Assembly (NCBI GenBank): GCA_018417955.1
Contig: JACTVC010000001.1
Coordinates: forward strand, 3,038,001-3,102,000
Length of the DNA: 64,000 nucleotides
DNA from: Laccaria trichodermophora
Lineage: Eukaryota > Basidiomycota > Agaricomycetes > Agaricales > Hydnangiaceae
Reading direction: 5' to 3'
In this document: piece by piece, positions 33,230-44,994 of the stretch
Numbering within the stretch: the stretch's first letter is position 1
Layout: the number at the start of each line of letters is the position of its first letter
Translations under genes and position numbers: made by a program
The notes under the pieces: generated by a model
The model's input: only the letters and a program-made list of their open reading frames with translations
Told to the model about the DNA's origin: nothing
Database searches by the model: none

Positions 33230-34737
33230 GCCAAGGCTTTCCACAGCCTGAGCATACATGGCGTGTGGGGTGTTTTGAGTCTGAGCACCCCGATGTAGTT
33301 TGGAAATCGAAGCAGATTGGCAGGCCGTCTGACAAGACGAGCCGAACCTGTTCGTTCCTGCGTATGGAGGCCTTTGATCCGTTCCAGAGCTTGGCGCCAT
33401 GCACCGCCGTGCCTCCCTGGAAAAAAATGGCTGATCAGCGCCTTCTGACTTTATTCTTTGAGGCAGTATAGCCGCGTCTCGCGTTATTTGATCTTCTATG
33501 GACTTCCGGGGAGGCGTATAGGCGCCTGCGATGACGAGGCGAGCGTGAGCGTGAGCGGGATGGGGATTGCGCACGAGACCGCTTGTTTGGCGACGGCCTG
33601 GACCTCCCCCTCTCATGATCCTCTATTGAGGAGATGGCCTCCAGCTGTTTGTGCCCAAACGCAGGCAATGGAGAGGTGTCAGCGAGGGTGAGGAAAAGGC
33701 AATGGCATGATGCGGCAGCGGAGTCGAGGTTGTTTCATGTGGATGGTAGGGTATAGTGGCGGATGGCAGGGAGTGGCAGCGGCGGTCAGCAGGGAGTGGC
33801 AGTGGATGGCGCGAAATGGAACGTGAAAAAAAATATAGTGCAAGGGGAAAAGAGTTTGTTAGGTGACTGGGGAATGACCTGGAGCTTAAATGTTACTAAC
33901 CTGCTTAATGTATTGCGTTTGAAGCGAGTCCCAGAACTCGTCCGCAATCGAGCTCAAGAGCCTTTGGTTGATTGTGGCAATGTTGAAACCCTTCCCTAGT
34001 GTGAGGTCCTCATGCCATTGACGTCTTACTCTGGCTTGATACATGAGTAAGATCCTCTCGCCGCGGGGCTGCGAGCCCATCTCGTCAATCTCAAGGTTGG
34101 AGTAAAAGGAGGCGAAGGAGTCGATGTGTTTTCTTGGCCACTCACAGATTTCCATGTAACGGAGCATCGTGATCTTGCCCATGGTGAGCTGTTTCCATGT
34201 GAGGTCGGCGTCCGGAATGACATTCAGCGCAACCACGTCGTCTAGTCGTGTATGCCCGTATGCGTCCTGTGACAGCGCCCTGTCAACTTCGTGGGCCTTG
34301 GCGCATCCTTCCGCCGTGAAGTACCAGAGTTCAACATAGTCAAAGTATTTGAGTTTGTCGATTGCGAATTGAGAGGGTCGGGGGGCAACATAGTTGCCTA
34401 TCATCTTGCCCTCTTCGAAGTCGTTGATTTTTGGTTTCTTCTTTTCCAGTTTTCTTCTCTCCTCTTCTTCTTGACGTTCTTCCTCTCTCCAGCGTGTGTT
34501 CTCTTCTTTCACCGGCCTTTGTTGTTCTGCTCGCTCTGCGATGTCGGCTTGGACCTGCTGGTTCCAGGCTTCTATGTCTTCTGCATGGGATTGATTCCAG
34601 GCTGCTGTGAGTTGGTCTACTGCCTGTTCTTTGGGCATTTGGCCTCCGTTCATCATGGCCTGTCTGACGACGGCGTAGGCTGTGCCAGCAAAGTCGGGGC
34701 ACGTCACATTGGTGGGGTCTTGTAAAATGCGCGGCAT
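33230..34737 (-). pseudogene. Gag-like protein gene of a mushroom retroelement, decayed
   Basis: The first 283 codons (34737-33886) are open: MPRILQDPTNVTCPDF..., a Glu/Arg-rich coiled coil (residues about 85-125), then PRPSQFAIDKLKYFDYVELWYFTAEGC and MYQARVRRQWHEDL. After about 170 bases without frame, an RS-rich segment (33668-33435) and a Cys/His cluster PICFDFQTTSGC-SDSKHPTRHVCSGCGK (about 33340-33250) follow in shifted frames. The combination of YVELWYFT domain, RS linker and CCCH-like zinc finger recurs in agaricomycete repetitive proteins; I infer a retroelement ORF1. No reverse transcriptase or recombinase lies next to it here. Confidence 0.65.
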
Positions 34738-34944
34738 GAGATTAGAGATAGTGATATTAAAAAGGGATGTATTGAATGAGAGTCTTTAGTAGTAAGGAAT
34801 GGAAATGCGATGGACTGCTTGACTTCGAATGAGGTGGCGGTTCTGAGCTGATTGAAGTTCTGAGAAAGGACTACAAATGCAAATAGACGCAAATAGCGTA
34901 CGCGTTCCTAGGCTTGAGTCACACCTTGTTCAGCAGACACATTC

Positions 34945-35850
34945 GCCACGACACTCGCACCGCTCAGGATACAGGCCGTAGAAAGCCTAGTATCCTTCTT
35001 CGCGAGCGAGCGCATATCTGGATCATTTGGCATTGCCTTTGGTCATCTAACCATGCTTTGGTTCGCCTTGCTATCTATCGGCACCTGGGTGGGGCTTCTG
35101 ACCCCCGCACTGCGCAAGCCCACATTGCTTGCTCTGTAAAGAGATGGCCGACGTTTCCCATGCTCACCCTGTACTACAACACTATTGTGCACAATCGCTT
35201 TCCTGTTAGCACGGATTTCAACCCCCAGGAGTGCTTTTCTGACGGGTTGATGTTATACGCTTTCAGGTAACTGTTGTGATCGGGTGTTGGGGCAGAGCCG
35301 TACGCTTCTCCTATGGGTTTGCGGGACGATACGTCGTATTTCGCATTTCCAGTCCTGAGTCCAATGTCTGTGACCAGGAGCCGCTCGACCAGCGCCAGAT
35401 GGTATGGAGAGTTGGTTAGCACACATATGGGAGAGGTTTGCGTATTTGGGGCATGGTGCGTTTTGTGCCGTGGAACTGTAGGGCAATTCGGGCTGGTTTG
35501 ATCTCATGTCGTGGCCCAGGGACCTGACCTCTGGTTGGCTCGTGGTGCGCTCTGGTGTTAAGGAGACCTTGTCTCGTTTCTGAACCAATTTTTTCCTTCT
35601 CTCCCATTCGTTGGGATTTTTTCCTGTTTCAACACCAATCTTTTCCTTCGTACCGGCGCTTTTTTTGCGGGGGGCATTGCCCATGCACAGCTTCAGGTGA
35701 GCGTCACCATTTCACTGAAAAGACCATCAACGCTGTTTGCATTTCGCAGCAAATCCGGCGGCTCGAGTTCGCCACAGCGTTCGTAACCCATTGGCAGCCC
35801 ACCTTCCGAGCTCTTCTTTCCAGGACTCGTGATAAGGAAAAGTAGGACAC
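34945..35850 (+). repeat. R1 dispersed repeat, copy 5 (long form)
   Basis: CCACGACACTCGCACCGCTC (34948), TATCCTTCTTCGCGAGCGAG (34989), CTATCTATCGGCACCTGGG (35070), GTCGTGGCCCAGGGACCTGA (35509), CCAATTTTTTCCTTCTC (35584), CATTGCCCATGCACAGCTTC (35674), GCAAATCCGGCGGCTCGAG (35749). Same order as copies 1 and 2. Confidence 0.65.
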
Positions 35851-35884
35851 TGTATTTCTATGTATGTTTTCTACCGCAAATTCT

Positions 35885-36240
35885 TGAAATTATATCTTTC
35901 TCACTCTCTCGGAATTTCGCCTTGATCATCCCATACTGACCTGGCATGTCTTGTGCACGAGAGAATATAGCAGGCAATTGCGCTGGTGACATTCCATGTC
36001 GTGGCTCGGGAACACGACCTGATGCCTGGGTTCATTTTTGGTGTGCGTTATTCTAACGAAGATCTACCACCTTTGTCCTCCCCATATTTTTTGTTGACGA
36101 TTATCTCCTGATACATTTCTCTGCGACTTCTCACAACTTCAAAGCTCTCGCTTGTAACCTGAGTGGGACATATGTATCGGTGCCACCTTGTACAGCAAAT
36201 TAAGTTGTTGAACTGATGCCTCTAATAACTCTGGCCTCTC
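35885..36240 (+). repeat. R1 dispersed repeat, copy 6 (subtype 2)
   Basis: GTGCACGAGAGAATATAGC, CATGTCGTGGCTCGGGAACA, and the CTCCTGATACATTTCTCTGC ... GTAACCTGAGTGGGACATATG end shared with copies 3 and 4. Confidence 0.6.
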
Positions 36241-36324
36241 AAACTCACGATGTCGGGCGTTCTGGAAGTCGACTCGGGAACTCGAATGCAAATAGCTGGC
36301 ACGTTCCACTCTTCAACGCAACGT

Positions 36325-37005
36325 TCAACGGACACCATGCTACGACCCTCGCACCGCTCAGGATACCGGTCGCACAAAGCCTCGTATCCTTCTTCGCGAG
36401 TGAGCATAGATTTGGATCATTTGGCGTTGCTTTTGGTCATCTAACCATGCTTTGGTTCGCCTTGCTATCTATCGGCACATGGGTGGAGTCTTGACTTTGC
36501 GTCGCACCTCACATTGCTTTCTCTGTAAAGAGATGACAGACGTTTTCCATGGTCACCCCACTCTGCGTCATCGGTGTTCAACGTGCATTCCTGTCCGCGA
36601 ACTTCCAACTTTCAGGAGAGTTTTTCTGATGAGAAAGTTCCCAAGCGTTCAGAAGAGCTGTTGTTCGGTTTTAGGACAGGGCCGTACGCTTCTCTCATGG
36701 GTTTGCGAGACGATACCTCGTATGTCGCTTTCCGGTCCTGAGTCCAATCTTTGTGACCAGGAGCCGCTCGACCATTGCCGGATGGTATGGAGAGTTGGTT
36801 AGCACACATATGGGAGAGGTTTGCAGATTTGGGGCATGGAGCGTTTTGTGCACGAGGAACTGCAGGACAAATCGGGCTGGTTATATTTTATGTTGTGGCC
36901 CAGAAACCTGACCTCTGTGGTTAGCTCTTGATGCGCTCCGGCGTTAAGAGAACATTGTCTCGTTTCCGAACCAATTTTTTCCTTCGCGCCCATTCGTTGG
37001 GATTC
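36325..37005 (+). repeat. R1 dispersed repeat, copy 7
   Basis: GCTACGACCCTCGCACCGCTC (36340), TATCCTTCTTCGCGAGTGAG, CTATCTATCGGCACATGGG (36467), GTGCACGAGGAACTGCAGG (36847), TGTTGTGGCCCAGAAACCTG, CCAATTTTTTCCTTCGC. It lacks the CATTGCCCATGCAC module. Confidence 0.65.
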
Positions 37006-37619
37006 TTTTTAGGGACCTGTCATCGTACGAATCCTCCGAACAAGGTGAGTATGCATAATTTCTCCCGATTTATTTATCAGCAGCTAAACTAGCGGTCAAG
37101 TCTCACTCAGGGTTTTTATCTCTTTTTTCAACGCAAGTTCGGAGCTCTCGTCTATAGCGCGGTGGCGAGGGCGAGGGGGACATCTGTATAGGTGGCGTTC
37201 CAAATTGTTACGCGGAGGCTTCTGAATTGGTTTTTATTTCAATGAAGGAGAAAGGAATATGTGTCGGTAATATCACTTCAGCTCTAGAACCAAGTGTTGC
37301 AGTCGATCCGTCCCAGCCTCAGAGCCACACTGGGCTCCTCTGAAAAAAGTCTGCAAAGGTTGACAGGGCTGCACTTCATAGTGGGATTTACCTTGCTGTA
37401 AGAAGGGCATTCATAGAAAGGTAAACGTGTCAAGCTTTGCGCCGTGTCATGATTGAAGGTGCGGATCCAATTGAAGGTGAGAATCTCAAAGACCACACAG
37501 GCCTAAAGGAGTTGCGGTGTACCGTGCGCGGTCATTCCTCGTGAGTCGTGTCTCTATACAAAAGGTCGAGCCCGTAGATGGGGTCGACATTTGGTTGACC
37601 TCAAACTCCTTGCAATCGG

Positions 37620-38270
37620 GCAGAATGCTACGACACTCGCTTCGCTCAGGATATCGACCGTAAAAAGTTTTGTATCCTTCTTCGCGAGTATGCGCATACT
37701 ATCCAGACCCTTTGGCGTCGCCTCGAGTCATTTGCAACTCTGCTCTGGTTTGCCCCACTTTCTACTATCGACACTAATGGTGCCGCGTGTCCGTGAGGCC
37801 GTTAGTCGCGGCGTCCAGGAAGTGTAGCACCTTTTGCCGTCTCCGCCTCGTTCGCTCTGTCGAGGATTGGCCGAGGGCCAGCCAGAAGAGCCCCTGTCTC
37901 TTCGGTGGTTCCGAGCCGTACATCCCTCTTGGGTTGGCGAAACGACTTCACGTCGCATTTCGCTTTCCTCCCTGGATTCGTTGTCTGTTTCCAGAGACGA
38001 CCCATCCCATAAACTTTGAGGTTCGAAGGTTATGGGTATTGGATGTCTCGCGTGTAAGTATGGGAGGCCGTAGCGGTTGCAGACGCATGGCACGTTTTGT
38101 GCACGAGGAGTTATAGTGGGCAAACGTTGAGCTTGTTGCATTCCACGTCGTAGCCCAGGAACCTTTCTTGTAGCGGGAAAGAGTTCGTGGTGCGTTCAAA
38201 TCTAGCGTTCAGAACTTCGTTCTGTTTCCACACCAATTTTTTCCATTCCACTCCTTTGTTTGGTAATCTA
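37620..38270 (+). repeat. R1 dispersed repeat, copy 8
   Basis: GCTACGACACTCGCTTCGCTC (37627), TATCCTTCTTCGCGAGTATG, CTACTATCGACACTAATGG (37760), GTGCACGAGGAGTTATAGTG (38098), CACGTCGTAGCCCAGGAACC, CCAATTTTTTCCATTCC (38231). More diverged than copies 5 and 7. Confidence 0.6.
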
Positions 38271-38507
38271 TTTTCATGGATTCATCCCCGTCAGATTTTT
38301 TTTATTAAGATTAGGTGAGCATGCACCAAGGCTTTTGTAGATGCCTTGCCAGTGAGCAGCGTCAATGTCAAAGCACTAATCTGTTTTTTTAGGGAGGCCA
38401 GCATTTATTAAACGCGATTGTAGCAAGAACACCGGAATGGTGCCCAATACACTTTCTGTTATGAGATATATGTTATCTACTAGGCGGTGGTAGGATAGCT
38501 CACCAGC

Positions 38508-38997
38508 CAAGGGGGCCCCGGGATGTCGACCAGTGACCCGAGGTAGGTGGGGGGGGGACCTCCGGCAGGCCTTAAAAAAATTTAGTATATAAGCTTCAAA
38601 AATCTATATTTGGGGCCCTGTAGCAATGCTAGATGCATCAGTGGCACCTCCAATACAGTTGAACGGTTAATAACTTACCATGGAAGTCAGTGTGTAAGGG
38701 AAATGAAAAATCTGTCGTCCCTCCCAGTTTTCTTGCTCAGCTCGGACTTGCATGACAAAAGTAAATGTGAAAAAAAGCTGGATTTGTACACCTGAAAAGG
38801 GAGTAGGGATTCATTTTAAGGTTCATGCGTTCACGGCCCACCAGCCGGAAATTTCTTCAAAGGAGCGGTGGGAAAAACATACCCTTTTTGGACAAAAACA
38901 TACCTTATTTAGAAGGAGCGATGGGGGGGGGACGTCACGGACGGCTTACAAAAAAAAATCTACCCCGTGTTATTTCTGAAATCCCGGGGCCCCCTTG
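38508..38997 (+). mobile_element. 490-base inverted-terminus element (E490), copy 1
   Basis: Terminal inverted repeats CAAGGGGGCCCCGGGAT / ATCCCGGGGCCCCCTTG, flanked by a perfect 8-base target duplication TCACCAGC (38500-38507 and 38998-39005). Internal sequence has short open frames only, no transposase. The second copy at 47288-47777 has the same length and is read in the opposite direction, with no difference seen in the parts compared. Confidence 0.93.
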
Positions 38998-39322
38998 TCA
39001 CCAGCTTTATAGGATCCGAGTCATTCAGCCTCTATAGTGTCAATGCTAGCTTGCTGCGACCGACGCCATTTTGTAACAAGATAATGGAAATAAAAGAAAT
39101 GAATGAACATCTCCGAAGCTGAAGCGTTGAAGGTTGTGCTGGCTTTGCTAGGGCCATGTTGGGCTCTCTGAAGACTTTGCCAATCGGCCCGCCGGACCGT
39201 CGGAGATTTAAGGAATTTGTCGGGCCGGGGGCACACACACTTTACATTAAAACCAATGGCCCCTTCTTCCCCCCACTCCATTCCCGCTACAAAGCCTTAC
39301 TATCTTAAACTTTTGAACGAAG

Positions 39323-41334
39323 ATGCCTAAAATTTCTGGATACGAAATTCACGGTTTGTCTCGATCTACTTCACGAAAGCGACTCATCTGACGTTGTCCG
39401 CTTTAGATGTTCGTTTCCCAACTTCGTTGTCGGGAGATGGGACGGATGCGATGTAAGGAATCTTGCGGCATCATTGATTTTGGTCTGGGGCTTAGGGTTT
39501 GGCGGGTTTTAGGAACACGGAATGCGACTACTCATCAGCCTATGTGGCTCTCCTCACCGACTCTGATCTCATTGGATACGGAATGACGTTCACTATTGGA
39601 CGTGGAAACGACATTGTACGTGCCTTTCAGTGTGTTTTGAACCATATTCTGGAATATGAGGCCTTTTACAGGTTTGTGAAGCCATCAAACAGGTGTCAGA
39701 CCGCCTCATCGGCAAGGACACACAAGTCCTCTTCGCTGACATGGGAAAAACTTGGGAATATATGATGTCCGACCCTCAATTGCGATGGTACGTCTCCCCT
39801 TCGATGTTTTTATGAATGTTCCATCTCCGTAGCTCTTTAGGATTGGACCAGAGAAGGGGGTCATTCACATTGCTTCTGGCGCAGTCAACAACGCCCTCTG
39901 GGATATGTACGCTCGATCGGAGAACAAGCCTTTATGGAAGTTGATTGTAGATTTCACTCCTGTACGTGGACTTTCCGGCCTCTCAGGCTACGGGGATACC
40001 AACGTTCAATATTTTTTCTAGGAAGAGCTCGTGCGGTCGGCCGCTTTCCGCTACATTACTGATGCGATTACAAAGGAGGAAGCATTGGCTATGCTCAAGG
40101 AGAAGGAAGCTGGAAAGAAGGAGCGAGAAGCCAAGGTCCGAGAACTTGGGTAAGTAATTCTTTCCGCGTGTTTTCAGCGGATTATTCCTTAAGTCCCTTA
40201 AGATACCCAGCGTATGTGACGTCCGCTGGATGGCTAGGTACGCCCGTGACGCAGTCGTATAAATACGTGCTATTGACATTCGCATCCGCCAGGCTACGAC
40301 GACGAAAAAGTTGCCCGATTGACGAAGGAGGCCGTCGCGGCCGGTTTCAACCACTTCAAAATGAAAGTCGGAGCGGACCAGGCAAACGATTTACGCCGTG
40401 GAAAACTCATCCGATCGATCATTGATGACCCGCAATATCTTCCCAAAGGTTCCGCCCCCCGCGACTTGAACAGCGAAGCGTTACGCGGAAAAAATGCTGG
40501 TCCAACTGGGGCTGTTCTTATGATCGACGCGAACCAAGTATGGGACGTTAAGCAAGCAATTAAATATGTTGAAGGCTTGTCGGAGATCAAGCCTTGGTGC
40601 GTCGTTTCTTTATATCACTTCCCCTATGTTGCTCAAAGGAATATTATAGGTTCATTGAGGAGCCAACGGCGCCCGACGACATCTTAGGCCATGCTGCAAT
40701 CCGGAAGGCTCTGAAACCCTCAAATATTGGAGTCGCGACTGGAGAACATGCCCACAACCGAATGGTCTTCAAACAACTGCTCCAAGCCGAGGCCATCGAC
40801 GTCGTCCAGATTGACTCATGCAGGCTTGCTGGTGTTAGCGAGGTTCTCAGCGTTTTATTGATGGCGGCCAAGTACGTTTGAACACCCACCGGGTAGCCAT
40901 TGATTAACATCTCCCAAATCTACCAGGTTCGGTGTACCCGTTTGTCCGCATGCTGGTGGGGTTGGATTGTGCGAATATGTGATCCATCTTAGGTATGTTT
41001 CTGCAGGCGTATGTGATGATACAGGGCGCTCAACTTTCTCCAGCTTGATTGATTACATTGCCGTTTCGGGTTCGATGGAGAGGAACGTCCTCGAATTCGT
41101 CGACCATCTCCATGAGCACTTTGTTACGCCTTGCTCAATAAACTCTGCGGGGCGGTACAACGTGCCCACAAACCCCAAGGAGGGTTACAGGTTCGTCGCT
41201 GCGCTCTTTGTCAGTGTATCGTTGAGAATAACAATCGTCGTCGCACTAGCATCGAGATGCACAAGACTAGCATCGCGGAGTACGAATGGCCCAACGGCTC
41301 GTACTGGGTGGGCGCAAGGAAGAATAAGGCTTGA
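39323..41334 (+). CDS. Enolase-superfamily sugar-acid dehydratase (L-galactonate/L-fuconate dehydratase, ENOSF1-like)
   Basis: Dehydrates a six-carbon aldonic acid to the 2-keto-3-deoxy form, in L-fuconate or (as fungal LGD1) galacturonate breakdown. Twelve exons (39323-39353, 39407-39452, 39513-39615, 39672-39787, 39841-39961, 40022-40149, 40203-40237, 40293-40596, 40650-40871, 40927-40992, 41044-41190, 41250-41334) give 467 residues, the usual size. Family residues present: [12 protein letters not shown] near the start, [17 protein letters not shown] (Lys-x-Lys acid/base pair), MIDANQVW (metal Asp), [10 protein letters not shown] and ATGEHAHNR (metal Glu), [10 protein letters not shown] (catalytic His), [11 protein letters not shown]. 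Residues 340-346 keep QIDSCRLAG. Galactonate versus fuconate preference cannot be told from sequence. Confidence 0.93.
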
Positions 41335-42098
41335 GGTTTGATCAGATCTGGGATCAATTATGATGTCTGAGGGTCCAGTGGCACCGATTACTATTTTATT
41401 CATTTTTATTCTCTCTGTCGCCATGGACTTTTGAATGCTACTGCTATCGCGAAGCTCGTGGTATCCTAGGCCGAGACGCCAGCTGCCAGCCCGACCCAAC
41501 GGGTTCCGAGTCGGCCTCGACACCATCCAAGTCAACGAAACCGCTGCTGGGAGTAATAAAAAAATAAGAATATCGCTATTACTTGAAAGAATTATTTCAC
41601 ATTCGCATTGGATCCAATTCTTCTTGACCTATGAATCTTCCGAGGTTTTTTTTCAAGCATGAGGGAGTGAGTGACCTTCAAGTTACCACTTTTGGCCTCT
41701 GTCGCGTGCGTAACTCGGTCACCTGATGTCCCTCAACTTGCTCTTGACTTCGAAACCAACGGCGTTGTTGACAGCTATTCATGTACTCTGAGTTCATTTG
41801 ATGTGGGCTTATGAGTTTCTATGTGACTTTTTTGCTGCTAAGGCGACACTTGGGCTATGAGCTCTGTTGAGTGTCCTTGTAAGTAATGTTATTGTTCTTG
41901 GTACAAGAAGTCTGTTGACGATTTGTTGTCTCCCATCGTTTCCAACTATCTCAGTGGTGATGGCGCCCATAGTACCTTGTCCTTCACCGTGGCTTTTGTC
42001 TCCTACGAAGCTGACGGATGGTAACGCGTTCCAAGTTATAAAGGCTCCCGCCTCGTCAACGTTCATTCAACAACTCCTCCGCGTCTCGCAAACGATTA
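41335..42098. other. Intergenic, nothing recognised
   Basis: 3' flank of the dehydratase gene and 5' flank of the next gene; no exon or repeat seen. Confidence 0.4.
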
Positions 42099-42833
42099 AT
42101 GCCTTATACGAAGTACGCTCAAATGCAAAATGCTTACTATGCAGTGCACCATCCCTATCACACCTCGGCTTACAGTTCTCCGTCAAGTGTTCATCACGAT
42201 CATCATCATGTCGACTCTCTTGATCTCAGAGTCCAATTACGGAACAAGCTCAATACCGGAGAGTTGAGAAATATGCCTGTTGGATTCCCTTTCCATTACG
42301 TCTTTGATGGCCATTCCGGTCGTATCTCGCATGAATCCTTCGAATTCCGGGAAGACTTTTGGCTCTCATCATTTGAAGAACAAACACATCCGCAATCTGT
42401 TATCTTCTCATATTCGAGCCCTACTGTTTCATCGCGATCATATGGAAAGATGTCCGGGTCAAGTTACCACACCTGGCGGATATCCCTCCCGACGCGCAGC
42501 TCTCTTCGTACGTCATTGTCATTTTTTGTGACAATCGCCTCAGAATCTGATCCTTCTCAATAGCAAAGCCCCCTATCGCGTATGTTCAAGTCGAGCCATC
42601 AGTGATGAAGTCATCCTATGGAAGCGTTATTATGAGCGATTCGCGGATAATCTTACGAGCACTGGCCATTTCTGTGGAGCTGGGCATCCAAATCACTATT
42701 CAACTGGCCAACACGGAGGCCCTTACTCCTCCGATGCGGCCAAAGAAGCATAGCTCATACCAATCTAATTCAATTGTTTATATCGGAACTCATAATGATG
42801 GGCGTCGGGAAATTCTGTATACAGTGTGATGCC
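42099..42833 (+). CDS. Uncharacterised gene, splicing unresolved
   Basis: An ATG at 42099 opens MPYTKYAQMQNAYYAVHHPY followed by a His-rich HHDHHHVDSLDL segment and NKLNTGELRNMPVGFPFHYV; this frame is open to 42563. In a second frame 42437-42510 reads coding-like IWKDVRVKLPHLADIPPDAQ, and after a probable intron (CAATAG at 42562) either VMKSSYGSVIMSDSR... (to the stop at 42831) or ILWKRYYERFADNLTSTGHF follows. Codon sense and splice signals point to a real multi-exon gene, but I cannot choose the joins, and no domain is recognised. Confidence 0.4.
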
Positions 42834-43374
42834 TAGTGTGATCGGTGAGCGTTTTCACACTCATTCTCCATCACGCTTCTAAAACGACTCCTTTTGTTTA
42901 GCACTACCCGAGGATCGCCCTCAAGTTGTGTTTGTGCGTGGACCCACAATACAACCGAAAAATCTTCCCGTCTCGGGAAGCGACCCCGGTGTCTTATAGA
43001 CACCCCATCAACGCAAGACTCTTGCGAAACTTTAACGTCGGAGTGGTACTGCTAGACGTCACTCCGCATGATTTTCATGAATGATGATCACGAACTTCAA
43101 CACCCCTTGCTACGACTTGCATGCCTATTGTAAACCCCATCTAATTATTGAACTTTCGATCTGCATTCAACGCATGTATAGAATTTCTAGGATAACGCAT
43201 TCTTGTACACCTTGCACATATCTTCTGGCGCTGTACATAACAAAGCCCCTGTAATTTAGCAATTTAGAAAATAATGATAGATTTGCTTAGACCACTCGCT
43301 AATCGACTGAGGGGCCAACTTTGAGGTCATAAATAGCTTTTGCTACAGACAATGAATCCGAGGCGGGACAAGGG
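42834..43374. other. Intergenic between convergent genes
   Basis: Shared 3' region of the gene above (plus) and the kinase (minus). CCCGTCTCGGGAAGCGACCC...GGTGTC near 42968-42995 may pair; otherwise nothing. Confidence 0.4.
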
Positions 43375-44994
43375 TCACACGACGCCCTCCCAGAAGGGAT
43401 CCTTGAGCAACTCCTGCGCAGATGGCCGATTCTCCGGGTTTAACCGCAGACACCTCTTCATCAGCGCTGCCACGGAAGCAACTTCATTCTCCTGGAGCGT
43501 CTCGTAATTGGTGAGAGACTGGGTGAACGGATTCGTGAGGTGGGGAGGGCGGGACTTCAACCAGCCTGCGTGCCAGAGATCAGAGAGGATAAGCGAACAG
43601 AGGACAAGGACGAACACGTCGTCGGGTCGAAATATTGCGATGCGTTGGTACTGGCTTGAAGTTGTTCCGGCGTGAATCGTTCACCCGTAAAGCACATCAT
43701 TTGCCATAGGTGCCCCCCTGAGGCGTCGAGACCCTGCTGTTCATACGGCTGGTATTCAAAAAGCCCAGCACCGGTTACAAACTCGAAGGCCTGAGTCAAT
43801 TTAGCGAAGGAACTGGTCGAATTGACCACGTGGCGAGCGCACCAAGCATCCAAACGTCCAAATATCGACCTTTTCATTCCAAGGTCCCCGAAGAATCGTT
43901 TCAGGTGCGCGGAGGACGGCGGCGGTAATATTGTCGATATTATGAGCTGTAGATGATTGCGCTGTCGAACGCAAATCAGCGGGCGTCTCTATGCTTAACA
44001 TCAGATCGTTCTTACCACTGCCAAAATCTGCAATAACATACATCCTCGTCATGGCATCCTCCGAAGATGAAGGCAAAGGGAGGGGCTGAGAGACTGCAGA
44101 TTGTACGGTACTGTCCCAGCTTTCTTCAGGAGGGTTGAGTCGAGGAGGGTCGGCCTCGACGATGGCATTGACATCATCCGTGGTTAGTCGGCCAAGATCA
44201 AAGAGGATATTGTCATGTTTCAGATCAGTGTGAGTGACTCCGCAGCGGTGCATGTACTCAATACCACGCAGGATGTGCAATAGAATCCGTTTGGCCAGCG
44301 GGAGAGGGAACGCGTTATTCTTCATGCTAACTTGAAGGGTCCGGACGTCGCCAGCCAAGAGTCGAGTGACCAGGCAGAGATGGTTTCCGTCTTGTGCCTT
44401 TCCGAGATGGGTAAAATGATCAAAGAGACGAAGGCAGTGGTCCGACGGCGGCCCAATCCACGGGGAAGACAACCGCTGGAGCGCAACAAGCTCCCACATT
44501 ACACCACATTGAACGAGCTCCGTCGCGTACCCCTTGAGAGCCTTGACCGAAACGTAACGTTTTTCTCTGTCCCGGAAAGTTGATTGCTTGATTTCAAGAG
44601 TTGAGTAGCCTCACCGTTCGTCAAATGCCATCCAAATGCTCGCGTTCATTCCCCATCCAAGCTTGCGGATGATCTTGTAGCGACGTTCCGGGCCTATTGT
44701 ATCGCCGAATTCAAATCGCGGAAACCCGTAGCCTTGCTCACGGCTCAATCCAAGAGGCTCCTCGATGAATGAGAGGTCGACATACGTAACTCCGCGTTTG
44801 GCGTCGACTGACAGGCGTTTGTTTGATGGTTCTGCAGCCTGTGGGCGTGCACTGGAGGACATTAGGGCAGCCTGAGACTGATAGCGCTTTTTTCCATAAG
44901 TTGACAGCCTTTGGACGAGTCGTACGCGACCGATGAGGCTGGCGAATATCATAGGTAGTACACTCTTTCCAATCGGTTCCGCAGATGTGGACAC
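43375..44994 (-). CDS. SRPK-like serine/threonine protein kinase, 489 residues
   Basis: Four exons (44994-44615, 44566-43843, 43790-43616, 43565-43375) join into 490 codons. After an N-terminal ~90 residues, kinase subdomains follow: IRKLGWGMNASIWMA (Gly loop), VSVKALKGY (Lys of subdomain II), MHRCGVTHTDLKHDNILF (catalytic loop, HxD with Lys and Asn), IADFGS (Mg-binding Asp), APETILRGPWNEKVDIWTFG (APE and subdomain IX), and LRLNPENRPSAQELLKDPF. An acidic insert between NILF and the DFG matches the SR-protein kinase layout; fungal SRPK-like kinases of this type are numerous and often of unknown target. Next best guess: a CMGC-like kinase. The third intron begins GTTCGT. Confidence 0.85.

Noticed and set aside
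38610..38979. Two conserved open frames (61 and 75 codons) present at both 38.6 and 47.5 kb
   Set aside because: They lie wholly inside the two copies of the 490-base element and are shared only because the copies match; one runs out beyond the element end with a different tail.
44010..44060. A 27-base intron within the kinase DFG region
   Set aside because: Shorter than any functional intron seen here; the unspliced frame is open and the total (490 codons) is consistent without it.
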